64,000 nucleotides of DNA, taken from NCBI GenBank assembly GCA_020634495.1, contig JACKBR010000008.1:62001-126000 (forward strand). Direction: 5' to 3'. The DNA comes from Ardenticatenaceae bacterium (GTDB lineage Bacteria > Chloroflexota > Anaerolineae > Promineifilales > Promineifilaceae). This document shows, one piece after another, positions 8,639-17,313 of the stretch (positions are counted from its first letter, which is position 1; every line of letters begins with the position of its first letter). The position numbers and the translations under genes are program-made. A model generated the notes under the pieces. The model ran no database searches. It saw nothing but the letters and a program-made list of their open reading frames with translations, and had not been told where the DNA came from.

Positions 8639-9553
8639 ATGGAGTTTCCCATTTCAGGCGTGACGATTAATCCACTGTTTTTAATCGTTATTGGGTTCCT
8701 GGTAGGGGTTCTGGGTGGGTTTTTTGGCGTTGGCGGCGGCTTTATTGCCAGCCCGATGATGTTTTGGGCGGGTGTGCCGATGAATTTTGTGGTTGGCACC
8801 GATCTGGCGCACATGACGGGTAAATCGATTGTTGCCGCACGACGCCACCGCATTTTGGGGCATGTAGATGTCAAGCTGGGCTTTTTCATGGTTGTCGGTA
8901 CGGTTATAGGTGTGGAGATTGGCGCACAAATCATCGAGGCGTTAGAAAATACCGGCAACATTGATCAAGTGATTGGCATTACCTATATTTTTGTGTTGCT
9001 GGCGATTGGCTTTTTTACGGCTTGGGAGAGTATTAAGGCTATCCGCTTGATGCGCAGGAATGATGAGGTGGATCATCATGGGGATTTTTTGGCTTTTCAG
9101 CATATTGCCCAACGTGTCCAGCAAATTCAACTGCGCCCCATGGTTTCATTTCCCAATTCCGGCATCCAATCCATTTCACTTTGGGTAATTTTGTTCATTG
9201 GGCTTATTACTGGCTTGTTGGCCGGAATGTTGGGCGTTGGCGGCGGCTTTATCCGAATGCCGCTGCTTATCTATTTTGTTGGCGTACCCACGCATGTTGC
9301 GGTGGGAACCGACCTGTTTGAGATTGTAATTTCGGCCGGGTTTGGTACGCTGACCCATGCGTTGAAGGGCAATGTTGATGTCTTGATGGCGCTGGTGATG
9401 CAAACCGGGGCGGCGATTGGGGCACAAATTGGCGCTGCCGCGACGGGTTACTTTTCTGGCCCACGGATTCGGTTGCTGTTTTCGGTGTTGCCGTTGCTGG
9501 GGGCGGTGCTGGTGTTGATTCGTTTGTTAGGCGGCCAGATGCCGTCTTTTTAG
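8639..9553 (+). CDS. TauE/SafE family anion permease
   Basis: Membrane permease of the sulfite exporter TauE/SafE family, 304 residues, about eight helices. The two halves are internally duplicated: GVLGGFFGVGGGFI plus GVPMNFVVGTDLAH near residues 20-60, and GLLAGMLGVGGGFI plus GVPTHVAVGTDLFE near 195-235, which is the hallmark of the family. Members export sulfite, sulfoacetate or other organic anions; the substrate cannot be read from the sequence. Clustered with the small membrane protein before it and a universal stress protein after it. Confidence 0.9.
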   Translation: MEFPISGVTINPLFLIVIGFLVGVLGGFFGVGGGFIASPMMFWAGVPMNFVVGTDLAHMTGKSIVAARRHRILGHVDVKLGFFMVVGTVIGVEIGAQIIEALENTGNIDQVIGITYIFVLLAIGFFTAWESIKAIRLMRRNDEVDHHGDFLAFQHIAQRVQQIQLRPMVSFPNSGIQSISLWVILFIGLITGLLAGMLGVGGGFIRMPLLIYFVGVPTHVAVGTDLFEIVISAGFGTLTHALKGNVDVLMALVMQTGAAIGAQIGAAATGYFSGPRIRLLFSVLPLLGAVLVLIRLLGGQMPSF

Positions 9554-9577
9554 TGCGGTGCGATTGGGGAAAATAGG

Positions 9578-10399
9578 GTGAAGTTTTTAGTTTGCGTTGC
9601 GGGATTGCCATTTAGTGAACAAACGGCCGAGTTTGGGGTTTTGGTTGCCACGCTCTATAACGGGTCTGTGACGCTGCTGACGGTTGTTACGGCCGTATCT
9701 GATGTGCCAGAGGCAAAGGAAATGTTGGCCAGACTTGCCCGGCAGATGCCAGTTGCTGTGGATGATCAGATTGTGCGCGTGGGCGGAACGGCCGTTTCTG
9801 AAATTGTGTCTGAGTGCCAACAGGGCGATTATGACATGGTCATCTTAGGAACGCGCCTGGTTCACGGATTTTCCCTGTTCAAGCTGAGTGGTGTTGCCCG
9901 GTCAATTACCCAGAAGGTGCCTATTCCCACCCTGGTGGTGAAGCAGGCACCGCCCAGGCTGCGGCGCATCCTAATTTGCACAAGCGGCCAGGAGCGAGAG
10001 CCGACCGTCATGCAAACCGGTTTGCAACTGGCCACATTGGCCCAGGCAACTGTACGGTTGCTCTACGTGGCAGACCCAATGCCCCATATGTATGCCGGTT
10101 TAGAAACGATGGAGGAGACGGTTCAAGAACTGCTGGAGTCGGGCACGCCCATTGCAGAGCAGCTGCGGCAAGAAGTAAACATGCTGGAAAAAGCCTCGGT
10201 TGAAGGCCAGCTAATAAAGCGACATGGTCTGGTTGTCGATGAGATTTTGAAAGAGATTGAAGAATCATCTTATGATTTAGTTATCATCGGGGTAACGGAA
10301 CATGAAGCGTTTTGGCAGGCGCTCGTTTTAGGCAGGGTCTCCCCCTATGTCGTAGAAAATTCATCCTGTTCTGTGCTGGTTGTGCATCATCAACCGTAA
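9578..10399 (+). CDS. Tandem UspA-domain universal stress protein
   Basis: Cytosolic protein of 273 residues with two UspA domains (about 1-128 and 130-273). The first contains DYDMVILGTR and the second SYDLVIIGVTEHEAFWQAL, each ending in a strand (PTLVVKQ, CSVLVVH) typical of the fold. The ATP loop G-x2-G-x9-G(S/T) is only partly kept, so nucleotide binding is uncertain. GTG start at 9578, 24 bases after the permease gene. In other bacteria such proteins often accompany transporters and bind ATP or AMP to modulate them. Confidence 0.86.
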   Translation: MKFLVCVAGLPFSEQTAEFGVLVATLYNGSVTLLTVVTAVSDVPEAKEMLARLARQMPVAVDDQIVRVGGTAVSEIVSECQQGDYDMVILGTRLVHGFSLFKLSGVARSITQKVPIPTLVVKQAPPRLRRILICTSGQEREPTVMQTGLQLATLAQATVRLLYVADPMPHMYAGLETMEETVQELLESGTPIAEQLRQEVNMLEKASVEGQLIKRHGLVVDEILKEIEESSYDLVIIGVTEHEAFWQALVLGRVSPYVVENSSCSVLVVHHQP

Positions 10400-10443
10400 A
10401 CTCTGAAAGGGAAAAACCTTGCCAGGTAAATAGCTGTGCCTAA

Positions 10444-10571
10444 AGAATCTATCCGAAAAAGCCACAGGCTTGTACTGAGCGAAGCCGAAGTAGGAAAAAG
10501 AGAATTCAGAGGCTTTGAACCTAAACTCAAAAACCTTTGTGTACTCTGTGGCTAATATTCGGTTAGGTATT
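10444..10571. repeat. TIR element, copy 1 (MITE-like)
   Basis: Left end AGAATCTATCCGAAAAAGCC and right end (CTGTGGCTAATATTCGGTTAG) are imperfect inverted repeats. The same ends bound an element at 31742-31845. An internal 26-base REP-like unit (GCTTGTACTGAGCGAAGCC, 10467-10492) recurs in variant form near 31963-31990. The remaining intergenic sequence from 10400 to 10776 holds no gene. Confidence 0.6.
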
Positions 10572-10581
10572 AAGGTTGACC

Positions 10582-10610
10582 TGCAAAATAAACGGTAGGT
10601 TTGATACAAT
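10582..10610 (+). promoter_or_regulatory. Possible extended -10 promoter upstream of rmlA
   Basis: TTTGATACAAT at 10600-10610 is an extended -10 element (TG-n-TACAAT). The -35 region 17 bases upstream (TGCAAA) is poor. It lies about 165 bases before the rmlA start. Confidence 0.3.
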
Positions 10611-10776
10611 CGTGGCGATTTTAACCGCCAGTGGCTGCCAAACGTTAATTTTTAGGCATCCAGCGACACAGAACGCCACTTTCTACGCAGAAACCGGCCA
10701 TAAAACCCTGGGCAACTCTGCGAGGTCTTTGCAAAATTTTGTATTTCACTAATCAAAGGACAAAGGACATTTATTT

Positions 10777-11664
10777 ATGAAAGGTATCATCTTATCTGGC
10801 GGGATGGGCACGCGCCTCTACCCGCTCACCGTTTCACTTTCCAAGCAAATTCTCCCCCTGTTCAACAAACCCATGATTTATTATCCGCTTTCGGTCTTCA
10901 TGTTGGCCGACATTCGGGACATTCTCATTATTTCTACACCGCAGCATATCGAGCTGTACCAGGATTTATTTGGCGATGGAGCTCGGCTTGGCCTGAATAT
11001 CGAATATGCCGTGCAGCCAGAGCCGCGTGGTATTGCCCAGGCATTTGTTATTGGTGAGGAATTTATTGGTGGCGAACCGTGTGCCCTTATTTTAGGCGAT
11101 AACTTTCTTTATGGCCCTGGCCTGTCTGAAATTTTGCAAAATGCGGGCAAGCTCAGCGACGGCGGCCTGGTTTTTGCCTATTACGTGCGCGATCCTGAAC
11201 GGTACGGTGTGGTGGAGTTTGATGAAGATTACAAGGCGCTCAGCATTGAAGAAAAACCGGCCGAGCCGAAATCTAATTATGCCGTTACCGGACTGTATTT
11301 TTATGATAAGGATGTCGTGGAGATTGCCAAAGGACTGAAGCCCTCTGCCCGGCACGAATATGAAATTACGGACGTAAACAACGAATACCTGAAGCGAGGT
11401 AAGCTGAATGTGCAGCTTTTGGGGCGCGGCTATGCCTGGATGGACACGGGCACGCACGACAGCTTGCTGGAAGCCAGCAATTATGTGCAAACCATCGAGC
11501 ACCGGCAGGGGCTGAAGGTGGGCTGTGTGGAAGAAATCGCTTACCGCAAAGGGTATATCGGCCCGGAAGAGCTGTTGGACATCGCTTCGGTTTCGGAGAA
11601 GAACGAGTATTGTGTCTATCTACGCTGGCTGGCGGAACGGCCGCGTGAGGCAAAAAACCTATGA
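10777..11664 (+). CDS. rmlA: Glucose-1-phosphate thymidylyltransferase
   Basis: First enzyme of dTDP-L-rhamnose synthesis: dTTP plus glucose-1-phosphate gives dTDP-glucose. 295 residues, full length. Seen: nucleotide loop [13 protein letters not shown] (residues 6-18), [36 protein letters not shown] with the metal-binding Asp, [20 protein letters not shown], and [15 protein letters not shown]. The other rml genes are not in the window. Overlaps the following pyrophosphohydrolase gene by 4 bases (ATGA), so the pair is translationally coupled. Confidence 0.95.
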   Translation: MKGIILSGGMGTRLYPLTVSLSKQILPLFNKPMIYYPLSVFMLADIRDILIISTPQHIELYQDLFGDGARLGLNIEYAVQPEPRGIAQAFVIGEEFIGGEPCALILGDNFLYGPGLSEILQNAGKLSDGGLVFAYYVRDPERYGVVEFDEDYKALSIEEKPAEPKSNYAVTGLYFYDKDVVEIAKGLKPSARHEYEITDVNNEYLKRGKLNVQLLGRGYAWMDTGTHDSLLEASNYVQTIEHRQGLKVGCVEEIAYRKGYIGPEELLDIASVSEKNEYCVYLRWLAERPREAKNL

Positions 11665-11999
11665 GCGACGTCACCATCCGGCAAATGCAAAAAACGGTGG
11701 ACGAGTGGGTGCGGACGATTGGCGTGCGCTATTATTCAGAGTTGACGAATACGGCCGTTCTCATGGAAGAAGTTGGCGAAGTGGCCCGCATCATGGCCCG
11801 GCAGTACGGCGACCAGAGCTTCAAAAAGAGCGACGAAACGGTGAACCTGGCCGACGAAATTGCCGACGTGCTGTTTGTGCTGACCTGCATTGCCAACCAG
11901 ACCGGTATTGATTTAACGGCCGCTTTTCACCAAAACATGGCCAAAAAAACCACCCGCGACAAAGATCGCCACGCCAACAACCCCAAATTGCAATCGTGA
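11661..11999 (+). CDS. MazG-like nucleotide pyrophosphohydrolase
   Basis: Single-domain all-alpha NTP pyrophosphatase, 112 residues. Metal-binding pattern seen: [12 protein letters not shown] near residue 34 and [12 protein letters not shown] near 64, i.e. the ExxE and ExxD pairs of the MazG/dUTPase-like superfamily. Likely clears non-canonical NTPs. Coupled to rmlA by a 4-base overlap; the product could protect or tune the dTTP or sugar-nucleotide pool (inference). Confidence 0.86.
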   Translation: MSDVTIRQMQKTVDEWVRTIGVRYYSELTNTAVLMEEVGEVARIMARQYGDQSFKKSDETVNLADEIADVLFVLTCIANQTGIDLTAAFHQNMAKKTTRDKDRHANNPKLQS

Positions 12000-12040
12000 G
12001 CAGGTTTTTTATCAAAGATTTCGCAGATTAAGAGAAAAAC

Positions 12041-12286
12041 ATGAATGAATATCACGGGCCGAAAGATTATTTCGATGCTGCCAAATCCCCCGAAGCATCG
12101 GCTGAGGAACTGAACGAGCTTGCAAAATCGGAACATGGTTTTGTTCGTGTGGCGGTTGCCGCGAATCATAACACTCCTGTGGAAACGCTTAGTTTTTTGG
12201 TTCCAAATAAGATAAGAACAAGACATGAGCAAGAGTTAGCATTAGCACTTGCCCAAAATCTAAGTTCCCCTGCTGAGATATTATAG
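12041..12286 (+). CDS. Small LRV-repeat-like protein
   Basis: 81-residue hypothetical protein. The segment LAKSEHGFVRVAVAANHNTP followed by ETLSFL fits one and a half leucine-rich-repeat-variant (LRV) units, an alpha/3-10 solenoid seen as AAxNPxTPxxxLxxLA in other proteins. Too short for a full solenoid, so it may be a remnant of a longer protein or a stand-alone adaptor. No octamers, AT-rich. Confidence 0.5.
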   Translation: MNEYHGPKDYFDAAKSPEASAEELNELAKSEHGFVRVAVAANHNTPVETLSFLVPNKIRTRHEQELALALAQNLSSPAEIL

Positions 12287-12632
12287 CGATCTTGGGACAA
12301 AAAAACTTTTGCCCGTACACTACGATAATGGCCAATTAATCATCAGGTTGGATTTCAGTCAGGTATCGTTCTGTCTTCGAATCATGAAGGACACCAATGG
12401 ATACCCTCGAGTTTTCATTTTTGGATGAAGAAAAAAGTGCTATGCAATTTCGCAAGGAAGCAGCAAATGATCTCAACCGAAAGGACGTCCGTAGAACTGC
12501 TTAAAGATTGAAGCGAAAAAGTGAAAACAAGCTGAAAATAATATGCGTGAGTTCGGTCATCAGTAAGATAAAATAAAACGACTCAGCAAAAATAAAGTGC
12601 TTTTTCAATCTTGAATTCAGAGGAAAGTGAGA
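12287..12632. other. Intergenic stretch with only a doubtful 35-codon ORF
   Basis: AT-rich sequence between the LRV-like gene and the MaoC gene. A small plus-strand ORF at 12397-12504 (begins MDTLEFSFLDEEK, preceded by GAAGG) is the only coding candidate; it resembles nothing known to me. No octamer copies, no clear terminator. Confidence 0.4.
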
Positions 12633-13505
12633 ATGTCAATTGATTTAGAAAAAGTGTTGGGGCATGAATATAAACCAGCGGATTACGTTTACACCGAGCG
12701 GGACGTGAGCCTATACGCCTTGTCGGTTGGCGCGGCGGCCGATCCGGTAGACCCGGATGAGTTGAAGTTTGTCTACGAGTTGAGCCGCGACTTTACGCCG
12801 CTGCCGACGATGGCTGTGGTGTTTCCCTTTGTGTTGTTTTGGCAAATCACCGAGGTGCCGGGGCTGGAGTTTAATCCGATGATGCTGCTGCACGGCGAGC
12901 AATATTTGGAATTGAAACGGCCGTTACCCACCGCCGCCACCATTCACAATACCGCGAAGATTACGGCCGTTTACGACAAAGGCAAAGGCGCGGTTGTCCT
13001 GACCGAAACCACTAGCACCGACAGCCAGGGCAACGAAATTGCCGTGAACCAGTCATCGCTCTTCATTCGCGGGCTGGGCGGTTTTGGCGGGGAGCGTGGC
13101 CCTTCCACTGGCGAGCAAAACCTGCCGCCCAACCGCCCGCCAGACGCCATCCACAGCCAGCAAACCCGCTCCGATCAAGCGCTGCTCTACCGCCTCAGCT
13201 CCGGCGACGGCAATCCGCTGCACGCCGACCCGCAAATGGCGGCTATCGGCGGCTTCCGCCAACCTATTTTGCATGGACTCTGCACCTTCGGCTTTGCCGG
13301 ACGTGCCGTGATGAAGCATTTCGCCAACAACGACCCGGCCCGCTTCAAAAGCATCAAAGTGCGCTTTAGCAAGCACGTCTTCCCTGGCGAAACCATCGTC
13401 ACCGAAATGTGGCGCGAATCGGACACCCGCATCCTCTTCCAATGCAAAGTGGCGGAGCGGGATGAACTGGTGCTGTCGAATTCGGCCGTTGAACTGCAAC
13501 CTTAA
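12633..13505 (+). CDS. MaoC-like (hotdog) enoyl-CoA hydratase
   Basis: Double-hotdog hydratase of the 2-enoyl-CoA hydratase 2/MaoC type, 290 residues. The catalytic hydratase motif is seen in the C-terminal half: [11 protein letters not shown], with Asp and His in the D-x4-H spacing, then [14 protein letters not shown]. The N-terminal half ([23 protein letters not shown]) is the non-catalytic hotdog that binds the acyl chain, as in the peroxisomal multifunctional enzyme. ATG at 12633 preferred over GTG at 12627 from the spacing to GAGG. Hydrates trans-2-enoyl-CoA to (3R)-hydroxyacyl-CoA. Confidence 0.86.
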   Translation: MSIDLEKVLGHEYKPADYVYTERDVSLYALSVGAAADPVDPDELKFVYELSRDFTPLPTMAVVFPFVLFWQITEVPGLEFNPMMLLHGEQYLELKRPLPTAATIHNTAKITAVYDKGKGAVVLTETTSTDSQGNEIAVNQSSLFIRGLGGFGGERGPSTGEQNLPPNRPPDAIHSQQTRSDQALLYRLSSGDGNPLHADPQMAAIGGFRQPILHGLCTFGFAGRAVMKHFANNDPARFKSIKVRFSKHVFPGETIVTEMWRESDTRILFQCKVAERDELVLSNSAVELQP

Positions 13506-13510
13506 CAAGC

Positions 13511-13569
13511 AGACCCCAGGGGTTTACGTACAGATAGTAAAATCATTAGGCACCAAACCCCTGGGGTCT
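13511..13569. repeat. 15-bp perfect inverted repeat, 29-base loop
   Basis: Arms AGACCCCAGGGGTTT (13511-13525) and its exact complement (13555-13569). Each arm also contains the palindrome ACCCCAGGGGT. It lies between the MaoC stop and the pentapeptide gene; no T-run directly follows on the plus strand, so it is a weak terminator at best. Confidence 0.7.
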
Positions 13570-13591
13570 TTCTATCAAAGGAGGGTCACAC

Positions 13592-14551
13592 ATGGGCAAA
13601 TTCAACCTCAAAACGATGAACATCACCCGGCTGGTGGGCGTGATTTTTCTGTTCCTGGCCCTGGTTTTTGGCGTTGCTGGCTTCCTCAACCAGCATCCGG
13701 GCAGCATCACGTTTTCTGACGTGGTGGAAGATTTTTACGCCAACATCAGTTCAGAATTGTTCAGCATTGCCACGACGGTGCTGCTTATTGACTACCTCAA
13801 CGAGCGGCGCGAAGACCAGCGGCGCAAAGAGCTGCTTATTCGTGAGCTGGGCAGCACCAGCAACGCCATCGCCCTGCGTGCCGTAGCCGAGCTAAAGGCC
13901 GATGGCTGGCTGGTTGACGGTGCGCTGCACGGGGCCAGCTTTGTGGAGGCTAATTTGAGCAATGCCATCCTCAAGGGCGCTTCCTTTGCGGGGGCCACCT
14001 TTGAGCGCGCCCAGCTTAACAAGGTTGATTTCAGCAATGCAGACCTGACTGGCGTCAGTTTTGAGGGCGCTAAAATGGAAGAGACGGACTTGCGCGGAGC
14101 CAAATTGGCCGATGCTCATTTTGCCCGGGCTGACATGACGGGCGTGAAGCTGACGGGCCAGGATTTGCGCAATGTGAACTTGTTTGGGGCCGAAATTAAC
14201 AGTGCGAATCTGGATGAAGTGAACCTGACCGAAGCAAAGATTAATGGGTTGGACATGCGCGGCTCCAGCCTGCGCAAGGCGCAACTGCGCAAGGCCAAAC
14301 TCCATTTTGTAAATCTAAAGGGGGGTACGCTCAGTGAGGCCAATCTGGAAAAGGCAAATATGAACGGGGCAAATTTGTCTGGCGCTTACCTGAACTGGAC
14401 GAACCTGCGCGGCGCTTATTTGTTTAATGCTGACCTCACCGGGGCCGATCTCAGCGGCGCTGACCTGACCGAAGCTCGCGTGACGCCTGAGCAGTTGGCG
14501 ACGGTGAAATCGCTCAAGAATGCGACTTTGCCGGATGGGACGAGGCAGTAG
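13592..14551 (+). CDS. Membrane-anchored pentapeptide-repeat protein
   Basis: 319 residues. Two hydrophobic segments at the N-terminus (about 12-31 and 52-68) precede a short charged stretch (NERREDQRRKELLIREL). From about residue 108 to 300 the chain is pentapeptide repeats of the A(D/N)LxG type (ANLSNAILKG, ADLTGVSFEG, ADLSGADLTEA), which form a right-handed quadrilateral beta-helix. Function of such membrane forms is unknown. Start preceded by an AAAGGAGG site. Confidence 0.88.
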   Translation: MGKFNLKTMNITRLVGVIFLFLALVFGVAGFLNQHPGSITFSDVVEDFYANISSELFSIATTVLLIDYLNERREDQRRKELLIRELGSTSNAIALRAVAELKADGWLVDGALHGASFVEANLSNAILKGASFAGATFERAQLNKVDFSNADLTGVSFEGAKMEETDLRGAKLADAHFARADMTGVKLTGQDLRNVNLFGAEINSANLDEVNLTEAKINGLDMRGSSLRKAQLRKAKLHFVNLKGGTLSEANLEKANMNGANLSGAYLNWTNLRGAYLFNADLTGADLSGADLTEARVTPEQLATVKSLKNATLPDGTRQ

Positions 14552-14560
14552 GTTTGTGGG

Positions 14561-14676
14561 GAGTTTGCGAGTTTGCAAGTTTGCGAGTGGCGAGTTTGCA
14601 AGTGTGCGAGTTTGCAAGTGTGCGAGTTTGCAAGTGTGCGAGTGTGCAAGTTTGCAAGTTTGCGAGTGGCGAGTGG
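14561..14676. repeat. Degenerate 8-bp tandem repeat (GAGTTTGC/AAGTTTGC type)
   Basis: About a dozen consecutive units of GAGTTTGC, AAGTTTGC and AAGTGTGC. The same unit recurs at 26262-26318, between two other genes. Confidence 0.85.
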
Positions 14677-14697
14677 CTGGCACTCTATCTATCAGGC

Positions 14698-14757
14698 ACC
14701 CCCTCACCCTGTCACCCTGTCACCCTGTCACCCCTTCACCTTGTCACCCTGTCACTC
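14698..14757. repeat. 8-bp tandem repeat (CACCCTGT)
   Basis: Units of CACCCTGT with slight variants (CACCCCTT, CACCTTGT). Immediately follows the GAGTTTGC array and runs to the end of the S9 peptidase pseudogene. Confidence 0.8.
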
Positions 14758-14759
14758 CA

Positions 14760-15613
14760 TCATCCCCAATCCGCAACTTCCTCATGTACCACCTTTAGGC
14801 CGCCAGCCTGGGCTGCGGCCAGGTGCAGGCAGCCGAGGACGGTTTGGGCCGACGGCCGTTTCTCCACCGCCGCCGAATGAAAAACCACCTTGCTGTAATT
14901 TTGCTGCTTTAGCTGCTCGCCAATTTGCCTGGCCAGATCGGGTACGCGGTTCAGATCTGTTAAGTCGGTTTCTGTGGCATAAAATAGTTTAACCAGCCCT
15001 TCGTCCAGCGAAATGGCCCACAATTCCGCTTCGTCCCGCAGCGCCCACTGCATCAACTGTTCCAGCTCCACCTTGCTGCCGTAACCGATGTAACACGGCC
15101 GTTTCACATCCTCCTTCGCTTCATCCCAAAGCCACTGGTTGAACCAATCCAGGTTGTCCTGCATAATCTGCCGGGATTGGCGCGGTTGGCGCGGGCCGTG
15201 TGGCATTCCTGGGTAAGTGACCAGACGCACCGGCACGTCCATGTCGCGTAGACCCTGGTACAGTTCGTAGGCGTTGGACAGGGGGACGCGGGCATCGTTA
15301 CGGCCGTGTTGGATCAGCGTCGGCGTCTGGGCGTTTTTGATGTAGGTCATCGGCGAGGTTTTCTTGTAAATTTCCATCTCGTCCCACGGCGTGGCTTGCA
15401 GGTAATGGCGGGTAAAAGGATGCACAGCTGTTGGGGTTCCGATTCATTGGCCGTGCTTACCAGCCAAATTTGGGAGATGTAGCTATCTTTTTCCCAATCC
15501 GGTTGGGATTGTTTGTAGGCGATGAAACGGCCGTTTGGTGAAATTTACGCCGTTTCCAAAGTGGGCAGCTCGATAAGTTCCTGGACAGTGGGAATGTGCA
15601 TATGCTTTTCCAT
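14760..15613 (-). pseudogene. Decayed S9 (prolyl oligopeptidase-type) peptidase
   Basis: Remnant of an acylaminoacyl-peptidase-like gene that would normally be about 650 codons. The start at 15613 has a GAGGAAG site and begins MEKHMHIPTVQ; codon 23 is an in-frame TAA (15545-15547), after which the reading continues as a normal S9 N-terminus (ISPNGRFIAY, QPDWEKDSYIS). Near 15430 the sequence jumps, with a frame change, to the catalytic domain tail: TPWDEMEIYKKTSPMTYI, GRNDARVP with the Asp, and PGMPHGPRQP with the His. The propeller and the GxSxGG nucleophile are gone. A 221-residue ORF (14760-15425) survives, including about 110 extra C-terminal residues of unknown type starting CYIGYGSK. Confidence 0.82.
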
Positions 15614-15703
15614 AAATAAACAGCTTCCTCCAAAAAACAGCCTCAATTTATTCTGCTGCTTAAATTGTACCCGCTTTTTTAGCTTGATGAGGCGTTGGCA
15701 GAC

Positions 15704-15758
15704 AAAGTAAATCACGAGAAGTTGCTTAATAACCTGAGCGCAACCTGTGATTTACTTT
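15704..15758. repeat. Inverted repeat in the intergenic space
   Basis: Arms AAAGTAAATCAC (15704-15715) and GTGATTTACTTT (15747-15758), with an inner GTTGC/GCAAC pair extending the stem. Could be a terminator or small structured RNA; no T-run follows. Confidence 0.5.
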
Positions 15759-15903
15759 CAGGAGAACAAAAAGCTCAAATAAGACGGTTGGTTTTATAGG
15801 GCTTTTTTTTCTCCACTTAATAATGTTACAATATAAAAATCTTGTAGCGCATTCGGATCACAGCACTGCTTCCACACCTGTAAAATAAAGACAATTGGTT
15901 TCT

Positions 15904-17247
15904 ATGAAATCTGGTTTGCAACCTCTGGAAAAAGCCCAACTTTGCGCGTTTCTGGTTGAACAGTTTACCCAAAGTGAACTAGAACTGCTGGCTTTCGATT
16001 TGGGAGCTGATTACAAGATTGTGACCTGCCCAGGCAAAGAAACGGCCGCTTTAGAGATGGTGGCCTATTTTGAACACCGCCGCCAGCTTGGTTGCCTATT
16101 AGCCGAAACGATCCGTCGCCGCCCACACCATAACTTGGCCCACTTGCTGCCAAAAGTTCCTGCCTGTGTACCCGTTACCAAAATCCAGTTTGTTGTTCCC
16201 CACTCGCCAGAAACCAGTGTAGAAATTGCGCCAATTGTAGAAAGCCTGATTCAAACGCACGCATTGAATCGCGAGGAAGTGAGCCTGGTTGCTGCGGCCC
16301 AGGGCAGCCTTCGCCTGCTGCTTGGCGTGCCTGCGTATGCAGCCGACCGTTTTCAACGAGGTGCCATCCGGCAACAGGTTGGCGACACCAGCAACAGGTT
16401 ATTGACGGCCGTTCCCTTTTCAGACTTACCGGAGCGCAGCCAAAAAATTTGGCGCATGGTTGCCTGCGAATGGCCGCCTCTGGCCCTAGAAAATGCGCTG
16501 GTGCCGCGCATCTCATGGCAAAAAGCGGCCGAAATCTTCCAGCTAAAGGAAAAGGACGCGATTTTGCGGCTGCTGGCCGCAGGCGACGCTTTTGGATCGC
16601 ATCGTACACGCATTTCTTTAACCGCTTTAACTGGTTATGCCCAACTGCTGGCCCTGACAGGCAGTTTGAATGAAAAACAGGCGAGCTACGTTGAAAAGCT
16701 AGAGCAAGCCTCTGAAGAGTTTGTTGAATCGTTGACTGTTTTGTACAACCTCATCAGCTCGCGGGAGGAAGCGGTGACGGTTCGTTTTTTGCTACAGCGT
16801 ATTCTCATTGCCTTGTCGCCAATCGCTGAACAAGCCGGAATCGTGTTGGAAACGGATGTCAGCCAGGGTTTAGCCGAGAGCGAGCAGGGGGTGCGGGGCA
16901 ATGTGGTGTTGTTGGCTAAAGCGGTAACGGCACTTTGTTTGAATGGGATTCAATATTCGCCACCAAACGGCCGTATCCGGCTCACAGCCCGCCTGGCCAC
17001 AGATCATTTGCATATCCAGGTGCAGGATGATGGCGACCCCGTCCCCATTGCAGCGGCTGCTGAGATTTTTAATTTGGACGGGCAACGGCCGTTTGCCCAG
17101 CCAACTCGTAAATTCCCCGTTGGCAGCGGGCTGGGGCTGCACCTGACAAAGCTGGTGATCGAGCAAATTGAGGGCAAAGTTTGGCTTGAACCACAGCCAA
17201 AACTGGGGAATATTTTTCACCTGGCCATCCCATTTGGTGGCGTTTAG
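15904..17247 (+). CDS. Histidine kinase-like protein with N-terminal effector-associated (death-like) domain
   Basis: 447 residues. N-terminus (about 8-80) has the pattern of a bacterial effector-associated domain: FTQSELELLAFDLGADY, then GKETAALEMVAYFEHRRQL and LLAETIRRRP. These helical adaptors recruit partners in conflict and signalling systems. The middle (to about 225) is unassigned. A dimerisation/phosphotransfer-like segment contains SHRTRISLTALTGYAQLL with a His aligning with the kinase H-box (residue 233 from this start), then a HATPase domain with LNGIQYSP and GSGLGLHLTK. The G1 box reads QDDGDPVP, so ATP binding may be altered. TTG at 15895 is an alternative start. Stands alone; no partner gene adjacent. 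Confidence 0.72.
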   Translation: MKSGLQPLEKAQLCAFLVEQFTQSELELLAFDLGADYKIVTCPGKETAALEMVAYFEHRRQLGCLLAETIRRRPHHNLAHLLPKVPACVPVTKIQFVVPHSPETSVEIAPIVESLIQTHALNREEVSLVAAAQGSLRLLLGVPAYAADRFQRGAIRQQVGDTSNRLLTAVPFSDLPERSQKIWRMVACEWPPLALENALVPRISWQKAAEIFQLKEKDAILRLLAAGDAFGSHRTRISLTALTGYAQLLALTGSLNEKQASYVEKLEQASEEFVESLTVLYNLISSREEAVTVRFLLQRILIALSPIAEQAGIVLETDVSQGLAESEQGVRGNVVLLAKAVTALCLNGIQYSPPNGRIRLTARLATDHLHIQVQDDGDPVPIAAAAEIFNLDGQRPFAQPTRKFPVGSGLGLHLTKLVIEQIEGKVWLEPQPKLGNIFHLAIPFGGV

Positions 17248-17313
17248 CTGGATGCTGCCGGGTCGGTTTCCAGCAGCATGGCTACAAACCCCACAAAATA
17301 TGCTTGCTGGCGC

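Noticed and set aside
14561..14757. Tandem arrays considered as a CRISPR
   Set aside because: Units are 8 bp and contiguous with no spacers, and no cas genes are present.
15522..15710. Plus-strand ORF (62 codons) near the S9 remnant
   Set aside because: Overlaps the N-terminal piece of the pseudogene on the other strand; no ribosome site.
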